From Prevotella sp. (GTDB taxonomy: Bacteria; Bacteroidota; Bacteroidia; Bacteroidales; Bacteroidaceae): a stretch of DNA of 32,592 bases. Positions 16,338 through 26,160 of the stretch are shown piece after piece. The notes under the pieces are model-generated. The model was not told where the DNA came from and made no database searches. It worked only from the letters and a program-made list of their open reading frames with translations. The stretch covers positions 1 through 32,592 of the forward strand of contig JAIDEM010000061.1 in assembly GCA_029054825.1 (NCBI GenBank). The letters are read 5' to 3'. The translations under genes were made by a program, and so were the position numbers. Within the stretch, counting starts at the first letter, position 1; each line of letters starts with the position of its first letter.

Positions 16338-18113
16338 TCATTTTCCCTCGTTAAGGATAGCACTGTTTATGCCCTGCTTGTTGGAGCCGTCAAGCACACC
16401 GTCGTTGAAACGGTAGGCCTCGACCTGCATACCAACCTTGTCGTATTCCCACGTGTACATATTGGCAATGGCACCTGTAAGGTGTACTCCGACAAGGTCG
16501 CGAGGTTCAGGATTGATGTCCCAGCGGCTTATGAGACGTACCATACCATTAGGACGATAATGTGACCAGCGTGCGGTGTTGTCGCTGTTGCGCACCCACT
16601 CCCACACCTTTGTGCCGTCCTCACGCCACAAAGTCTCCGTACCGATCTTCTTGCCGTTCTTGTATGTCACCTCATACTGCGGTTTTCCGTTCGGGAAAGT
16701 GTAGGTCTTCTTCCCGTCAAGCACATAGTATCCCGACTTTGCCAGCGGTGTAATAGCCGACTGCTTGCCGTAGACAGAGCCTTCGGTATCCTTCGCCGTG
16801 ACGATGTCGCTGTCTATCCAAGCCTCGTTGAACTCAATCTCGAGCCCCGGATAATTGGTCGTCGTGAGGACATGGATAAGCCCGTCCTGTCCCTGACGCA
16901 TAGTGACGTATCCCAAGGAAGGGTATGTCACACGGTGATGCTGCGGCAGTGTGACCGGGAGTGTCTTGTATTTCCATGTCTTGCCGTTATCACGGGAGAT
17001 GGCAACGAAGCACTCGTTGCCGTATTTCCATCCCTTAGGAGGGGCTATCTTTTTCTTGTGCATGTATGAATCGCCCACAATGCAGAGGGCTCCCGACTGC
17101 AGACGGATGATGCAAGGGCGTTGCGCCGTGCCGGCAGGAGGGAATGGTGACGGTGTCCCTTTCTCCCATGTAGCACCCCAGTCGTGAGAGATATTCTGCG
17201 GATTCCAGCCGTTGATGCTGTTGTTCTTTCCTGCGGCGGAGAGGAGTGTACCGTTATCGTCAAGCATGACGATAGTGGAATGGCGGCTGTCTGTCCTGCC
17301 GCCCATATCATGCCATGTCACACCGCCGTCCTGGCTGCGGAGAAGGAAGCTCTGCGCCCCTTTGCCGTCAATGGCGACAAAGAGTTCTCCCTTCTTATTG
17401 CGGAAGGCATTAGATATCGGCTGTGCTGTGTAACGCTCCAGTTTCCTGTCCATCTGAGGGACAGAGAATGTCCATGTCGCACCGTTGTCCGTGGACTTCA
17501 TGATGCGGAAAGGCACATAATCCGTCATGCCGCGTCCGCCGCCGAAGAACCAAAGTGTGTCCTTGTCCGTGAAAAGCAGTGCCGACTGGTCGTTGCCTCC
17601 CTGGGTTGTAAACAGGAGTTCCGGCATGTCCCACTCGTCACAGCCATAGCGGCGGCGGCACTGCACGAACGTCGTGCAGGTGTCTGCCTCTGCCTTTCCG
17701 ACAGGAGTGGAGAAGTATATGGCAAGGATATCGCCGTTAGGCAACACCTCCATGCCTGCCGAATGTAGATGATGATATACGCCCCAGTCCAGTCCGACTT
17801 TCTCGCCCTGCTCTGTAGGGGTGTAGCATGACGGGACAGGGAGCGCCATGCGCACATTATAATAAGGTGTATTGACTGCCTTTGCACTAAAGTCCGGTCT
17901 GCCCTGCTCCACACACTGCTGTGTGAAAGGCACGATATCGCGCTGCGCTATCTCGAAGACTGCCTGCCCGTCGGCATCGCCTACGGCGACCATATTTGCG
18001 CCGGCACGGATGTTGGAACCCACCACAGTGTACTTGTGCTGTGGAAAAGCAGACTGGGCAGAGGCTGCAACAGCCCCTGCCATCAGTATCATTGACAATA
18101 TTTCACTTTTCAT
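16338..18113 (-). CDS. Secreted BNR/Asp-box propeller (sialidase-fold glycosidase or lyase) with C-terminal MORN/YwqK-like repeats
   Basis: 591 aa; signal peptide; Asp boxes STDNGATWT, SQDGGVTWH, SRDNGKTWK; C-terminal FPNGKPQYEVTYKNGKKIGTETLWREDGTKVWEW resembles MORN-variant repeats. Confidence 0.75.
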   Translation of the reverse strand: MKSEILSMILMAGAVAASAQSAFPQHKYTVVGSNIRAGANMVAVGDADGQAVFEIAQRDIVPFTQQCVEQGRPDFSAKAVNTPYYNVRMALPVPSCYTPTEQGEKVGLDWGVYHHLHSAGMEVLPNGDILAIYFSTPVGKAEADTCTTFVQCRRRYGCDEWDMPELLFTTQGGNDQSALLFTDKDTLWFFGGGRGMTDYVPFRIMKSTDNGATWTFSVPQMDRKLERYTAQPISNAFRNKKGELFVAIDGKGAQSFLLRSQDGGVTWHDMGGRTDSRHSTIVMLDDNGTLLSAAGKNNSINGWNPQNISHDWGATWEKGTPSPFPPAGTAQRPCIIRLQSGALCIVGDSYMHKKKIAPPKGWKYGNECFVAISRDNGKTWKYKTLPVTLPQHHRVTYPSLGYVTMRQGQDGLIHVLTTTNYPGLEIEFNEAWIDSDIVTAKDTEGSVYGKQSAITPLAKSGYYVLDGKKTYTFPNGKPQYEVTYKNGKKIGTETLWREDGTKVWEWVRNSDNTARWSHYRPNGMVRLISRWDINPEPRDLVGVHLTGAIANMYTWEYDKVGMQVEAYRFNDGVLDGSNKQGINSAILNEGK

Positions 18114-18116
18114 GTC

Positions 18117-19592
18117 TTACTCGTTGAGGTCTCTAAGGTTTTTCCAGTCGCTCTGCTCCGGGATGACAGTCATATCCGACTTGAGGTAGTCTTTCTTCGC
18201 ATCGAAGGCGATGAGCACGCCGTCATTGACACCATCACCTGAAGAGGCAGGACGGAATGTCTGTATCTTGTCGGCAACCTCGCCGATATATGTCAGACGG
18301 CCTGTTGCCGCATCCATCCAGAAGACCTTCTTCGTCTTGCCGGAGATGGTGCGCAGATCCAGTTTCATGTCCCGTCCGGTATAATTGTAGACCATAAGAT
18401 AGTCCTTGCCGCGTGTGGCGATAAGGCGGTTATACTGCTTTCCGTTCTCGCCCGAGATGACCTTCTGGTCCGGCACACGGTCGAAGAACGGGAATGTGAG
18501 CATGAGCCTCTTGATATACTGCATCTGTGAGAAGCCTGGGTCCTGCATGGCCTTGTACCATGTCTTCACGTCACCGGCATCGCCGTAGCTCGTGCCGTAT
18601 CCTGGCTTGAGGAACTGCATTATGGCATTATGGCCGTAAGTATGTCCGAAACTTCCCGCAAACACAGACCAGTAGGCGTAACGGCGTACGTCACAGGCAA
18701 GCCAGCGCTTCTCGTTGGCGTCATGCAGTCCCTGCGGGATATCCTCATACGAAGGCTCTGCGTCGATGACAGGCTTGATAGGCTTGTATGCCCATGTGGA
18801 GTCGACATACATCCAGTTGTCCTCCTCGGTATTGTCAGGGATAGGATAGTCCTTGTTGCCCATGCGCTGGCCATAGCGGCGGTGTCCCGACTGGAACATG
18901 TGGAAATCGAGCCACGGAGCCTTGGCAAACCACTTTGCACTGGTATAGCGTCCGCGTGGATGATATGTCATGAGATGGTTCTTATCGATGGACTTGATGG
19001 TCGTGGCGAGGGTGTTCCATACCTCGGTATTGATGTCTCCCTGGATGTCACCGCCCATAATCCACACGATATTCGGTGCATCCTTGTAACGGTTGGCAAG
19101 GAATGTGCCGTATTTCACTGCCTCTTCCTTGGTCAGCAACCCGGCCTTCACAAGGCCGCCCCATATACATACCATGCCGATGTATATGCCTTCATGTTCT
19201 GCCTGCCTGATGATATAGTCCATATGATCCCAGTAGCCATAGACGCCTTTCTTGTTGATATTCTGGAAATTCCATCCGTCTATGTTTGACATCTGTCCAT
19301 AATGGTTATAGGCAGGGACACCGTCTATGACCTGTATCTGCACCATATTGTATCCTGCCTCACGCACACGCTGAAGATAATAGGCAGCCTCGGCACGGTC
19401 GGTGCGCTCAGGGAGAAGCCATCCGGTCTCGCCGAGCCAGAAGAACGGTGCTCCGTTCTCGTGCTGGAGGAAGCGGGAATTTTCCGAGACCTTCAGCTTT
19501 CCGTTATCCCATGGTTTCTTATTGCCTGCCGCAAAGGCTGTACTCGCCGCGAGGGCAAGGAAGAGTGTTGATAGAGCAATGATCTTTTTCAT
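18117..19592 (-). CDS. DUF4038-type glycoside hydrolase, GH140 apiosidase-like
   Basis: 491 aa; signal peptide; SRFLQHENGAPFFWLGETGWLLPERTDRAEAAYYLQRVREAGYNMVQIQVIDG and C-terminal collagen-binding-like YLMVYNYTGRDMKLDL...VFWMDAATG are typical of DUF4038/GH140. Confidence 0.8.
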   Translation of the reverse strand: MKKIIALSTLFLALAASTAFAAGNKKPWDNGKLKVSENSRFLQHENGAPFFWLGETGWLLPERTDRAEAAYYLQRVREAGYNMVQIQVIDGVPAYNHYGQMSNIDGWNFQNINKKGVYGYWDHMDYIIRQAEHEGIYIGMVCIWGGLVKAGLLTKEEAVKYGTFLANRYKDAPNIVWIMGGDIQGDINTEVWNTLATTIKSIDKNHLMTYHPRGRYTSAKWFAKAPWLDFHMFQSGHRRYGQRMGNKDYPIPDNTEEDNWMYVDSTWAYKPIKPVIDAEPSYEDIPQGLHDANEKRWLACDVRRYAYWSVFAGSFGHTYGHNAIMQFLKPGYGTSYGDAGDVKTWYKAMQDPGFSQMQYIKRLMLTFPFFDRVPDQKVISGENGKQYNRLIATRGKDYLMVYNYTGRDMKLDLRTISGKTKKVFWMDAATGRLTYIGEVADKIQTFRPASSGDGVNDGVLIAFDAKKDYLKSDMTVIPEQSDWKNLRDLNE

Positions 19593-19593
19593 A

Positions 19594-22056
19594 TTAATTC
19601 TTTATTGTAATCACTTGGTTAGCAGTTGTCTTGATGTCGTAGAGGAATGTCTTCGGGAGGTTGACAGGATTCAGTTTCACCTCCGAGTTGTTCTTTGTCT
19701 CGAGAGTAACAGGGACCGTGAAGAGCTGGTTTGGATTAGACCCTTTAGCCTTGCGGAGCCCCTTACCATTGAGAGGCAGTGCCGTACGTATGCGGAGGTT
19801 GCCTCCTATCGTGGAGCGTATCTTGCAGACGGTGATGCGACCGTCCTTCCATGCCAGTTCGTCAATGACGAATCCGCCACGGCAACGGAGGCCTGTGACC
19901 TTGCCCTCGCTCCATACTGACGGTATCGCCGGGAGGAGATAGACTGCGCCGTCGTGGCTCTGGACGAGCATCTCAGCAATGCCTGCGGTGCAACCGAAGT
20001 TGCCGTCTATCTGAAACGGCGGATGTGCATCGAAGAGATTGCCGTATGTGCCGCCCTTCTTCTTTTTCTTTCCGTAAGCCACGAACTTGTCGTCGGTGAG
20101 TTTCAGCTGCTCCTTGATGAGCTTATAGGCGTGCTCTCCGTCAAGCATACGTGCCCAAAGACATACCTTCCAGCCCATGGACCAGCCTGTAGACGGGTCT
20201 CCGCGGTGTATCAGCGATGTGCGCGCGGCATCGAAAAGCTCTGGCGTGCGCAATGGAGAGATGGAGGTTCCTGGATACAGGCCGTAGAGATGGCTCACAT
20301 GACGGTGGTCGTCATTAGGGTTGTCCCAGTCCTGCGCCCACTCCTGCAGCTGTCCCCACTTGCCTATTGTGCCAGGGGTGAGCAGCTTCGTGCGTGCGAG
20401 ATAGTGCGCGGCGAGGTCTGCATCTACACCGAGAATGGCGGCTGCCTGTGCCACCTCTCCGAATATTTCCGCCACGAGCTGGTTGTCCATAGTGCATCCG
20501 GAGGCTATGTTCTTGCTGCCATGGTCGGCAGGATGGAGATTCTCCGGCGACACGGAAGGGCAGATGACGAGATACCCAGTGTTAGGGTCTTTCACGAGAA
20601 GCTCATCGACAAACTGTGCCGCTCCTTTCATTATAGGGTAATATTCCTTGAGGAATTCCTTATCGCCGGTAAAGAGCCAGTGGTTCCACAGATGCTGGCA
20701 GAGCCATGGACCGCCGGTCATCCACAGTCCAGAGGCGGCACGGTCTACAGGACCTGTGATGCGCCAGATGTCGGTATTGTGGTGCAACACCCATCCTCCT
20801 GCGCCATACATGGTCTTTGCCGTGGCGGCACCGGTAGTGCTGACATCCTTGATAAGGCTGAAGAGAGGACCGTTAAGTTCGGTGAGATTGGCAACTTCCG
20901 ACGGCCAGTAGTTCATCTCGAGATTGATATTGCAGGTGTACTTGCTGTCCCATGACGGCATGAGCTTGTCGTTCCAGATGCCCTGAAGGTTGGCTGCCTG
21001 TCCGCCAGGCTGTGAGGAACAGATGAGAAGGTATCTGCCGAAGGCGTAGTATGTACCCACAAGATAGTTGTCGTTGTTCTTGGCAAACTGCTCCACACGC
21101 TGTGAAGTGGTGAGATGGCTGAACTTGTCAGGACCGAGCCAGAGCTTCGAGCGGTTCATGAACTGCTCGAAATATGCCACATGGGCTTTCTTGTCTGCCT
21201 CGTAGTCATCGGCCATCGCCTTGTGCAGGTAGGCCTTACACTTCGCTGCCTCGTCGCCGGAGATGTCGTTGTAGTTGACGAAGTTAGTGGCGATGCTGAC
21301 ATAGACGATTGCCTCGTCGGCTCCATCGACACTGATGATGCCGTCGCGTGACAGCGACTTGCCGCCTTTTGTCTGCACGGCAAGACGCCCCTGGAACTTT
21401 ACCTTGCCTTTCAGTGCCTCATGGGTAGGTGTGACGCCCTCGAGGGAGACTTCCTTGCCGTCGCTCTTGATGATGACATCGTTGTGTGGCGACGAGAGAT
21501 TGGCATTAAAGGATATGCTGCCCGGACGGGAAGCTGTGAAGCGCACCTTGATGACATTGTCTGTGAAGGACGTCATGGCCTCGCGTCTGTAGCGCACACC
21601 GTTGACGGTATACTGCGTCACGGCTATCGCGGAGTCGAGGGAGAGCCAACGCTCATAGTCAGTGTAGGAGGCGTGTCCGGGAGTGGAAATCGTCAGGTCG
21701 CCGAACGTCTGGTAAGGCATGCCGCTGTTGCTGCCCGACATGAGATGTTCATCGGCCATCTGCTGCGCCTCTGCAAACTTGCCGGCGAAGACAAGTTCCT
21801 GCACTTTCTTGTAGTATTTCAGGGAGTTCTTGTTGGCGTTGGTATTAGGTTGTCCAGCCCAGATAGTCTCCTCATTGAGCTGAAGACGCTCCGTTGTAGG
21901 GATGCCGTAGACCATCGCGCCGAGACGGCTGTTGCCGAGAGGCAATGCCTCTGTCCATACTTCAGCCGGAGAATTGTACCACAAACGGTACTGCTGCGCA
22001 CTCGCTGTGAGCGTGCAGAGCATTGTAAATACCAATGCTATAATGCTTTTCTTCAT
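19594..22056 (-). CDS. GH95 alpha-L-fucosidase / alpha-L-galactosidase
   Basis: 820 aa; [70 protein letters not shown]; typical GH95. Confidence 0.93.
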   Translation of the reverse strand: MKKSIIALVFTMLCTLTASAQQYRLWYNSPAEVWTEALPLGNSRLGAMVYGIPTTERLQLNEETIWAGQPNTNANKNSLKYYKKVQELVFAGKFAEAQQMADEHLMSGSNSGMPYQTFGDLTISTPGHASYTDYERWLSLDSAIAVTQYTVNGVRYRREAMTSFTDNVIKVRFTASRPGSISFNANLSSPHNDVIIKSDGKEVSLEGVTPTHEALKGKVKFQGRLAVQTKGGKSLSRDGIISVDGADEAIVYVSIATNFVNYNDISGDEAAKCKAYLHKAMADDYEADKKAHVAYFEQFMNRSKLWLGPDKFSHLTTSQRVEQFAKNNDNYLVGTYYAFGRYLLICSSQPGGQAANLQGIWNDKLMPSWDSKYTCNINLEMNYWPSEVANLTELNGPLFSLIKDVSTTGAATAKTMYGAGGWVLHHNTDIWRITGPVDRAASGLWMTGGPWLCQHLWNHWLFTGDKEFLKEYYPIMKGAAQFVDELLVKDPNTGYLVICPSVSPENLHPADHGSKNIASGCTMDNQLVAEIFGEVAQAAAILGVDADLAAHYLARTKLLTPGTIGKWGQLQEWAQDWDNPNDDHRHVSHLYGLYPGTSISPLRTPELFDAARTSLIHRGDPSTGWSMGWKVCLWARMLDGEHAYKLIKEQLKLTDDKFVAYGKKKKKGGTYGNLFDAHPPFQIDGNFGCTAGIAEMLVQSHDGAVYLLPAIPSVWSEGKVTGLRCRGGFVIDELAWKDGRITVCKIRSTIGGNLRIRTALPLNGKGLRKAKGSNPNQLFTVPVTLETKNNSEVKLNPVNLPKTFLYDIKTTANQVITIKN

Positions 22057-22082
22057 TCAGATGTTAGTTTGGGTTAGTGTTG

Positions 22083-22113
22083 CAAAGTTACAAAATATAT
22101 TTTAAATATCAAA
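22083..22113 (-). promoter_or_regulatory. Bacteroidetes-type promoter of the GH95-led operon
   Basis: Minus strand TTTG - 19 nt - TAACTTTG, 27 bp upstream of the GH95 start. Confidence 0.7.
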
Positions 22114-22255
22114 CCTTATTTCACTTTATTTTGCGGAATGCCTGTTTTTACGGCTCTGAAAACCAGCCGATACGACATTTTACCGAGAATCATGACATAC
22201 TTGCACCCGAAGGACGGCAAGGCGTGGGGAAAACATGTATAAGGAAAGTGAAAAC

Positions 22256-22343
22256 AAAGGGTGACCTCTCACATGGTTAAAGGTAACCTTTCGCATGGCA
22301 AAGGGTCACCTTTTGTCGTGCGAAAGGTCACCTTTTGTCACAG
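22256..22343. repeat. 22-bp tandem palindromic array B (type I), 4 units
   Basis: aaagggtgacctctcacatggt / taaaggtaacctttcgcatggc / aaagggtcaccttttgtcgtgc / gaaaggtcaccttttgtcacag; GGTNAC cores at 22260, 22282, 22304 and 22326 (exactly 22 bp apart). Confidence 0.92.
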
Positions 22344-22350
22344 AAGAAGC

Positions 22351-22405
22351 CATCTTCGATATAACAGTTTGTATTTCAATACATTATAAACCACTATCGA
22401 AGATG
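22351..22405. other. Long inverted repeat / stem-loop next to array B
   Basis: CATCTTCGATA ... TATCGAAGATG (11-bp perfect arms) with nested TGTATT-tc-AATACA. Confidence 0.75.
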
Positions 22406-22820
22406 TAACATTGTAACATCCATGGAGGCTGGAAAATGACGTTCCGGAAATGCTGCGTATTGCGTTTCACGCATCAAGGACACATAACTGTGTGCCCTGC
22501 ACTGTCGGAGAGAATGCTTATTGAAGAACTTCTGCACGTTTTACAGACAAGCATCTCATACAACACTCATATAACAAAAGCGTTGATATGCCGCCTTCCA
22601 CCTCGTTCCAAACAAACATATCATCATGCTTCCTCCCTGTGAGAGTATTGCATAAAAGGCTGTGACGTACCGCGGTGCGTCTTCATACAGTATGAAATGC
22701 CAAGCATACAGTTGGAATACGGTAATTATGCATTTCTGCAACTAAACATGTTCAAGAGAGAATCACTCCACACAAATTGCTAGATGAGACCTTATAAGCC
22801 CTTGGCCGACATCCGACAAT

Positions 22821-22873
22821 AAAAAAATCTCCTCCCAATCCTCGGCACTGAAGCCGGAGAAGAGGGAGGAGAG
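22821..22873 (-). terminator. Rho-independent terminator of the GH43-GH3 unit
   Basis: Minus strand CTCCTCCC...CTCCGGC-ttcagt-GCCGAG...GGGAGGAG followed by ATTTTTTT, just past the GH3 stop. Confidence 0.85.
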
Positions 22874-22905
22874 AACGGATTAAAAAATATCAAACAACCT
22901 TTCCG

Positions 22906-25900
22906 TTATTTCTTTATGTATTTGTATCCATTGAGGATATACACGCCTTTCGGCAACTTATCGTACTCTGATGCAGGGCAGACGTATGCTCCCATCACGG
23001 TGTATACATGGTCTGTCTTGGCGAGCTGACTGCTGTTGGAGACAACAGGGAACTCATCGATATGTGTGGAGATGTATGAATCCTCCGCAACACCTGCCTG
23101 TGCATTGAGGGTAATCTTCTTGGCGTTATCGTCTGCAGAGTTTGTTGCCACCTCGAGGGTCACCGTGCATGCCGGCACTTGGAAGTTATGAGCCTCGGTG
23201 TTGAAGTATGCGAGGCTGCGGTAAGACACTGGTATCTCGGCCTTCACCGTCTCGCCTACCTTCACCTCCACACGCTTGAAGCCTACAAGGCGCTTGTTGA
23301 GATTGCCGTAGCAGCTGTTTCCGCCGAATGTGGCGTAGACCTGCACGACCTCAGCTCCGTCACGCTTGCCGGTATTCTTCACATTGACAGAGACGACAGC
23401 GTCACCGCTGGTCTTGCTTATGGAAGACATGTTGAGCACAGGTGTCTCATACTCGAACGTCGTGTATGACAGTCCGTAGCCGAAAGGATACATAGGCTTC
23501 TCTGCCTGGCATGGGTTCTTTGCGCCCTTGCCGTAGTACATGTATGTATAACCCCAGTCGTCGATGTTGTACTCCATCATGCCCTTGCGCTTGAACTCGG
23601 AATAGTTGCCTGCTGAAGGGTCTTCGCTCGGGAGCTCCTCGATGCTGTTGTACCATGTCGATGTGAGCTTTCCGCCTGGGTTGATATCGCCGTAGATGGC
23701 GTCGCAGATGGCTTGTCCCTGTGCCTGTCCGCCGTACCAAGCCTCCATGATGGCAGGAATGTTGTCCTTTGCCCATGATATATCGACAGAAGAACCTGTC
23801 TCGAGAACGAGGACTGTATTAGGATTTGCGGCATGGAGAGCTTTCAGCACCTCCTCCTGATTACCAGGAAGGGTCAACTGCCAACGGTCGTGGGACTCTG
23901 TGCCGGTAGCGTGGTCGGCAGGCTTGTCGAAGTTTGTACCGCCGAGGAATATCACGATGTCAGCCTTCTTGGCTACATCCACGGCGCGCTGTATCATGTC
24001 AGCCGGAGCATTGTCGTTGACATTGGCCGATGTCCTGCATATATACAGTGGGCCTTGTGTCTCCTCTGCCGGAATCTGCGGAACGGCTGGATTGGTGAAA
24101 TTGAAATATTTGTAGTTGCCGCAGTAGCTGTTGCTGCCGGAGAACTTCACATAGAGGTCGTGCACACCCTTCACTACAGCCGGATCGACTGTAGCGGTTA
24201 TTGTCGTCCAGGTAGTCCAGCCGCCAGTGTCCTTGTTGTCGACGGTGAGGAACGGCTCGTTGTCCTTTGAGTCGAGGATGAAGCTCACTTTGCCGAGACC
24301 GGAGCTCTTCGCACCGCAAGACATCTCGAAATTGGTGCATCCTGCCTCACCGAAATTGACCTGCTCATAGAGGAAGATGTCGCCAGGGGCCGTGTTCTCA
24401 AGGTTTCCTGCTCCCTTGTCGTTGGATGCTTCGCCACGCTTGGACACCACGGCCTTGTCGAACGGCACGGCGAGAATCTCTCCCGTGCGTGCCTTTGCGA
24501 GGGTGAAGTCCATCTTCTTGGCAAAGGCCTCATAAGGCGTTGTTGTGTATGTAGGTGTGCCAGAGTAGTCGCCGAGCATTATGGCATCGGCATACGGTCC
24601 TACGAGGGCTACCTTCTTGTCGGTCGTGATAGGGAGAAGTCCTCCCTCATTCTTCATAAGCGTGATGGACTCCTGTGCGGCCTTCAGGGCGAGAGCCTGG
24701 TTTTTCTCGCTTTCGAGGGTGTTGTCTACAGGGTAAGTGTAGTTGTCAAACTCGCCCAGAGCGAAGCGTGTCTCAAGGACGCGGATGACCGCCTTGTCAA
24801 TGTCTGCCTCTGTGAGGTTGATGTAACTTGGATTGGCATCGACGACAGTCGTCTGCTTTCTGTCCTTGATAGGAAAGTCTTTCTCCAATGCCTGGAAAGC
24901 AGGATCCGTGGCATTCATGGCGGCACGCTGCATGACAGAGGAGTTGTTCATGAACTCACAGTTGGTGTCGCATCCAGCCTTTATGGCGAGTGTCGCGGCA
25001 CGTGCCTCCATGACAGGCTGAACCTGTGACGGCAGGCTGGCGTAAGGGTTGTGTATGGCACTGAATTCCTTGCCGCGATTGATTTCACCGTCTGCAGTAT
25101 AGCCGCCGAAATAGAGATGCTTCGTGTCACGGTAGATGCATGACAGGCCGGCACAGTCGGATACTACATAGCCGTTGAACCCCCACTCGTTGCGGAGAAT
25201 ATCCGTGAGGAGCATCCTGTTTCCTGCACATGGCAGACCGCCATGGGAGTCGTTCTTGCCCTGTCCGGCAGCATCTTTCTCATTGATGTCTGTGGAGAAG
25301 GCGTTATATGCCGCCATGATGGACTTGACATTGGCATTCTTCACAGACATCTCGAATGCCGGAAGATAGTATTCGCGCATGTTCTTCTCTGTGACAAACG
25401 ATGTCGTGGACTGGCGTCCCTGCTCATAGTTGTTGGCAGCGAAGTGCTTGGCACAGGCGACAATCTTATAGTAAGGCGTCGTCGGAGTTATCTCTCCTTG
25501 GAAGCCTTTGATAAACTCTACAGCAAGACTTCCTGCAAGGAATGGATCCTCGCCGTAGTTTTCTTCCTCACGTCCCCAACGTGGGTCACGCGCCATATTG
25601 ATTGTCGGAGACCAGTAATTGAGGCCTTTTCCTGTGTTCACGTGATAGATGCGCGCCTCATCGGATATCGCACTGGCACAGTCGTAGACGAGCTGCGGAT
25701 CCCAAGTTGCAGACATACCCTTTGACTCTGGGAAGGATGTCGCCGGACCTGAGCGTGCCACGCCATGGATAGCCTCGTTCCAGTACTGATAAGAGGGGAG
25801 TATCGTAACGCCATTACGACGGATGGGCTCGCTGACATTGTTGCCCAGCTGGTCCACTTTCTCACGCAGGGTGAGCTCTTTACATAACAGTTTTGCGCGT

Positions 25901-25998
25901 TCTTCGAAGCTTAGAGTGGTATCCATCCACGGGAAATCATCAGCGGAAGCCGTCACGGCCACCATTGCCAAAGTAGCGAGAAATACTTTCTTTTTCAT
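22906..25998 (-). CDS. GH3 beta-glycosidase (beta-xylosidase/beta-glucosidase-like) with inserted CBM6-like domain and possible type IX secretion C-terminal sorting domain
   Basis: ORF 22906..26028, start trimmed to the signal peptide MKKKVFLATLAMVAVTASA. GH3 motifs YQYWNEAIHGVARSG, NYWSPTINMARDPRWGREEENYGEDPFL, GFNGYVVSDCAGL; C-terminal fibronectin-like KNTGKRDGAEVVQVYA; end ...HVYTVMGAYVCPASEYDKLPKGVYILNGYKYIKK. Confidence 0.92.
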   Translation of the reverse strand: MKKKVFLATLAMVAVTASADDFPWMDTTLSFEERAKLLCKELTLREKVDQLGNNVSEPIRRNGVTILPSYQYWNEAIHGVARSGPATSFPESKGMSATWDPQLVYDCASAISDEARIYHVNTGKGLNYWSPTINMARDPRWGREEENYGEDPFLAGSLAVEFIKGFQGEITPTTPYYKIVACAKHFAANNYEQGRQSTTSFVTEKNMREYYLPAFEMSVKNANVKSIMAAYNAFSTDINEKDAAGQGKNDSHGGLPCAGNRMLLTDILRNEWGFNGYVVSDCAGLSCIYRDTKHLYFGGYTADGEINRGKEFSAIHNPYASLPSQVQPVMEARAATLAIKAGCDTNCEFMNNSSVMQRAAMNATDPAFQALEKDFPIKDRKQTTVVDANPSYINLTEADIDKAVIRVLETRFALGEFDNYTYPVDNTLESEKNQALALKAAQESITLMKNEGGLLPITTDKKVALVGPYADAIMLGDYSGTPTYTTTPYEAFAKKMDFTLAKARTGEILAVPFDKAVVSKRGEASNDKGAGNLENTAPGDIFLYEQVNFGEAGCTNFEMSCGAKSSGLGKVSFILDSKDNEPFLTVDNKDTGGWTTWTTITATVDPAVVKGVHDLYVKFSGSNSYCGNYKYFNFTNPAVPQIPAEETQGPLYICRTSANVNDNAPADMIQRAVDVAKKADIVIFLGGTNFDKPADHATGTESHDRWQLTLPGNQEEVLKALHAANPNTVLVLETGSSVDISWAKDNIPAIMEAWYGGQAQGQAICDAIYGDINPGGKLTSTWYNSIEELPSEDPSAGNYSEFKRKGMMEYNIDDWGYTYMYYGKGAKNPCQAEKPMYPFGYGLSYTTFEYETPVLNMSSISKTSGDAVVSVNVKNTGKRDGAEVVQVYATFGGNSCYGNLNKRLVGFKRVEVKVGETVKAEIPVSYRSLAYFNTEAHNFQVPACTVTLEVATNSADDNAKKITLNAQAGVAEDSYISTHIDEFPVVSNSSQLAKTDHVYTVMGAYVCPASEYDKLPKGVYILNGYKYIKK

Positions 25999-26160
25999 CT
26001 TTCTTTTTTCGGTTTTGTCATAAGACATTGGTTAGTTTTCATAGATAGTAGTACAGTCAGGATAGTTTAAGATAGATAAGAGTCAGGTTTGTGTTGTGGC
26101 CTTAATAGGTATTGTTATTTGAAACATCTGAATTATTCTATGCTATATATGCGAATCATT

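Noticed and set aside
19954-20955. 333-aa plus-strand ORF
   Set aside because: Antisense to GH95; shadow ORF.
22436-22642. Small ORFs in the 22.1-22.9 kb gap (e.g. 68 aa, 61 aa)
   Set aside because: No domain, no convincing Shine-Dalgarno or promoter; region looks non-coding.
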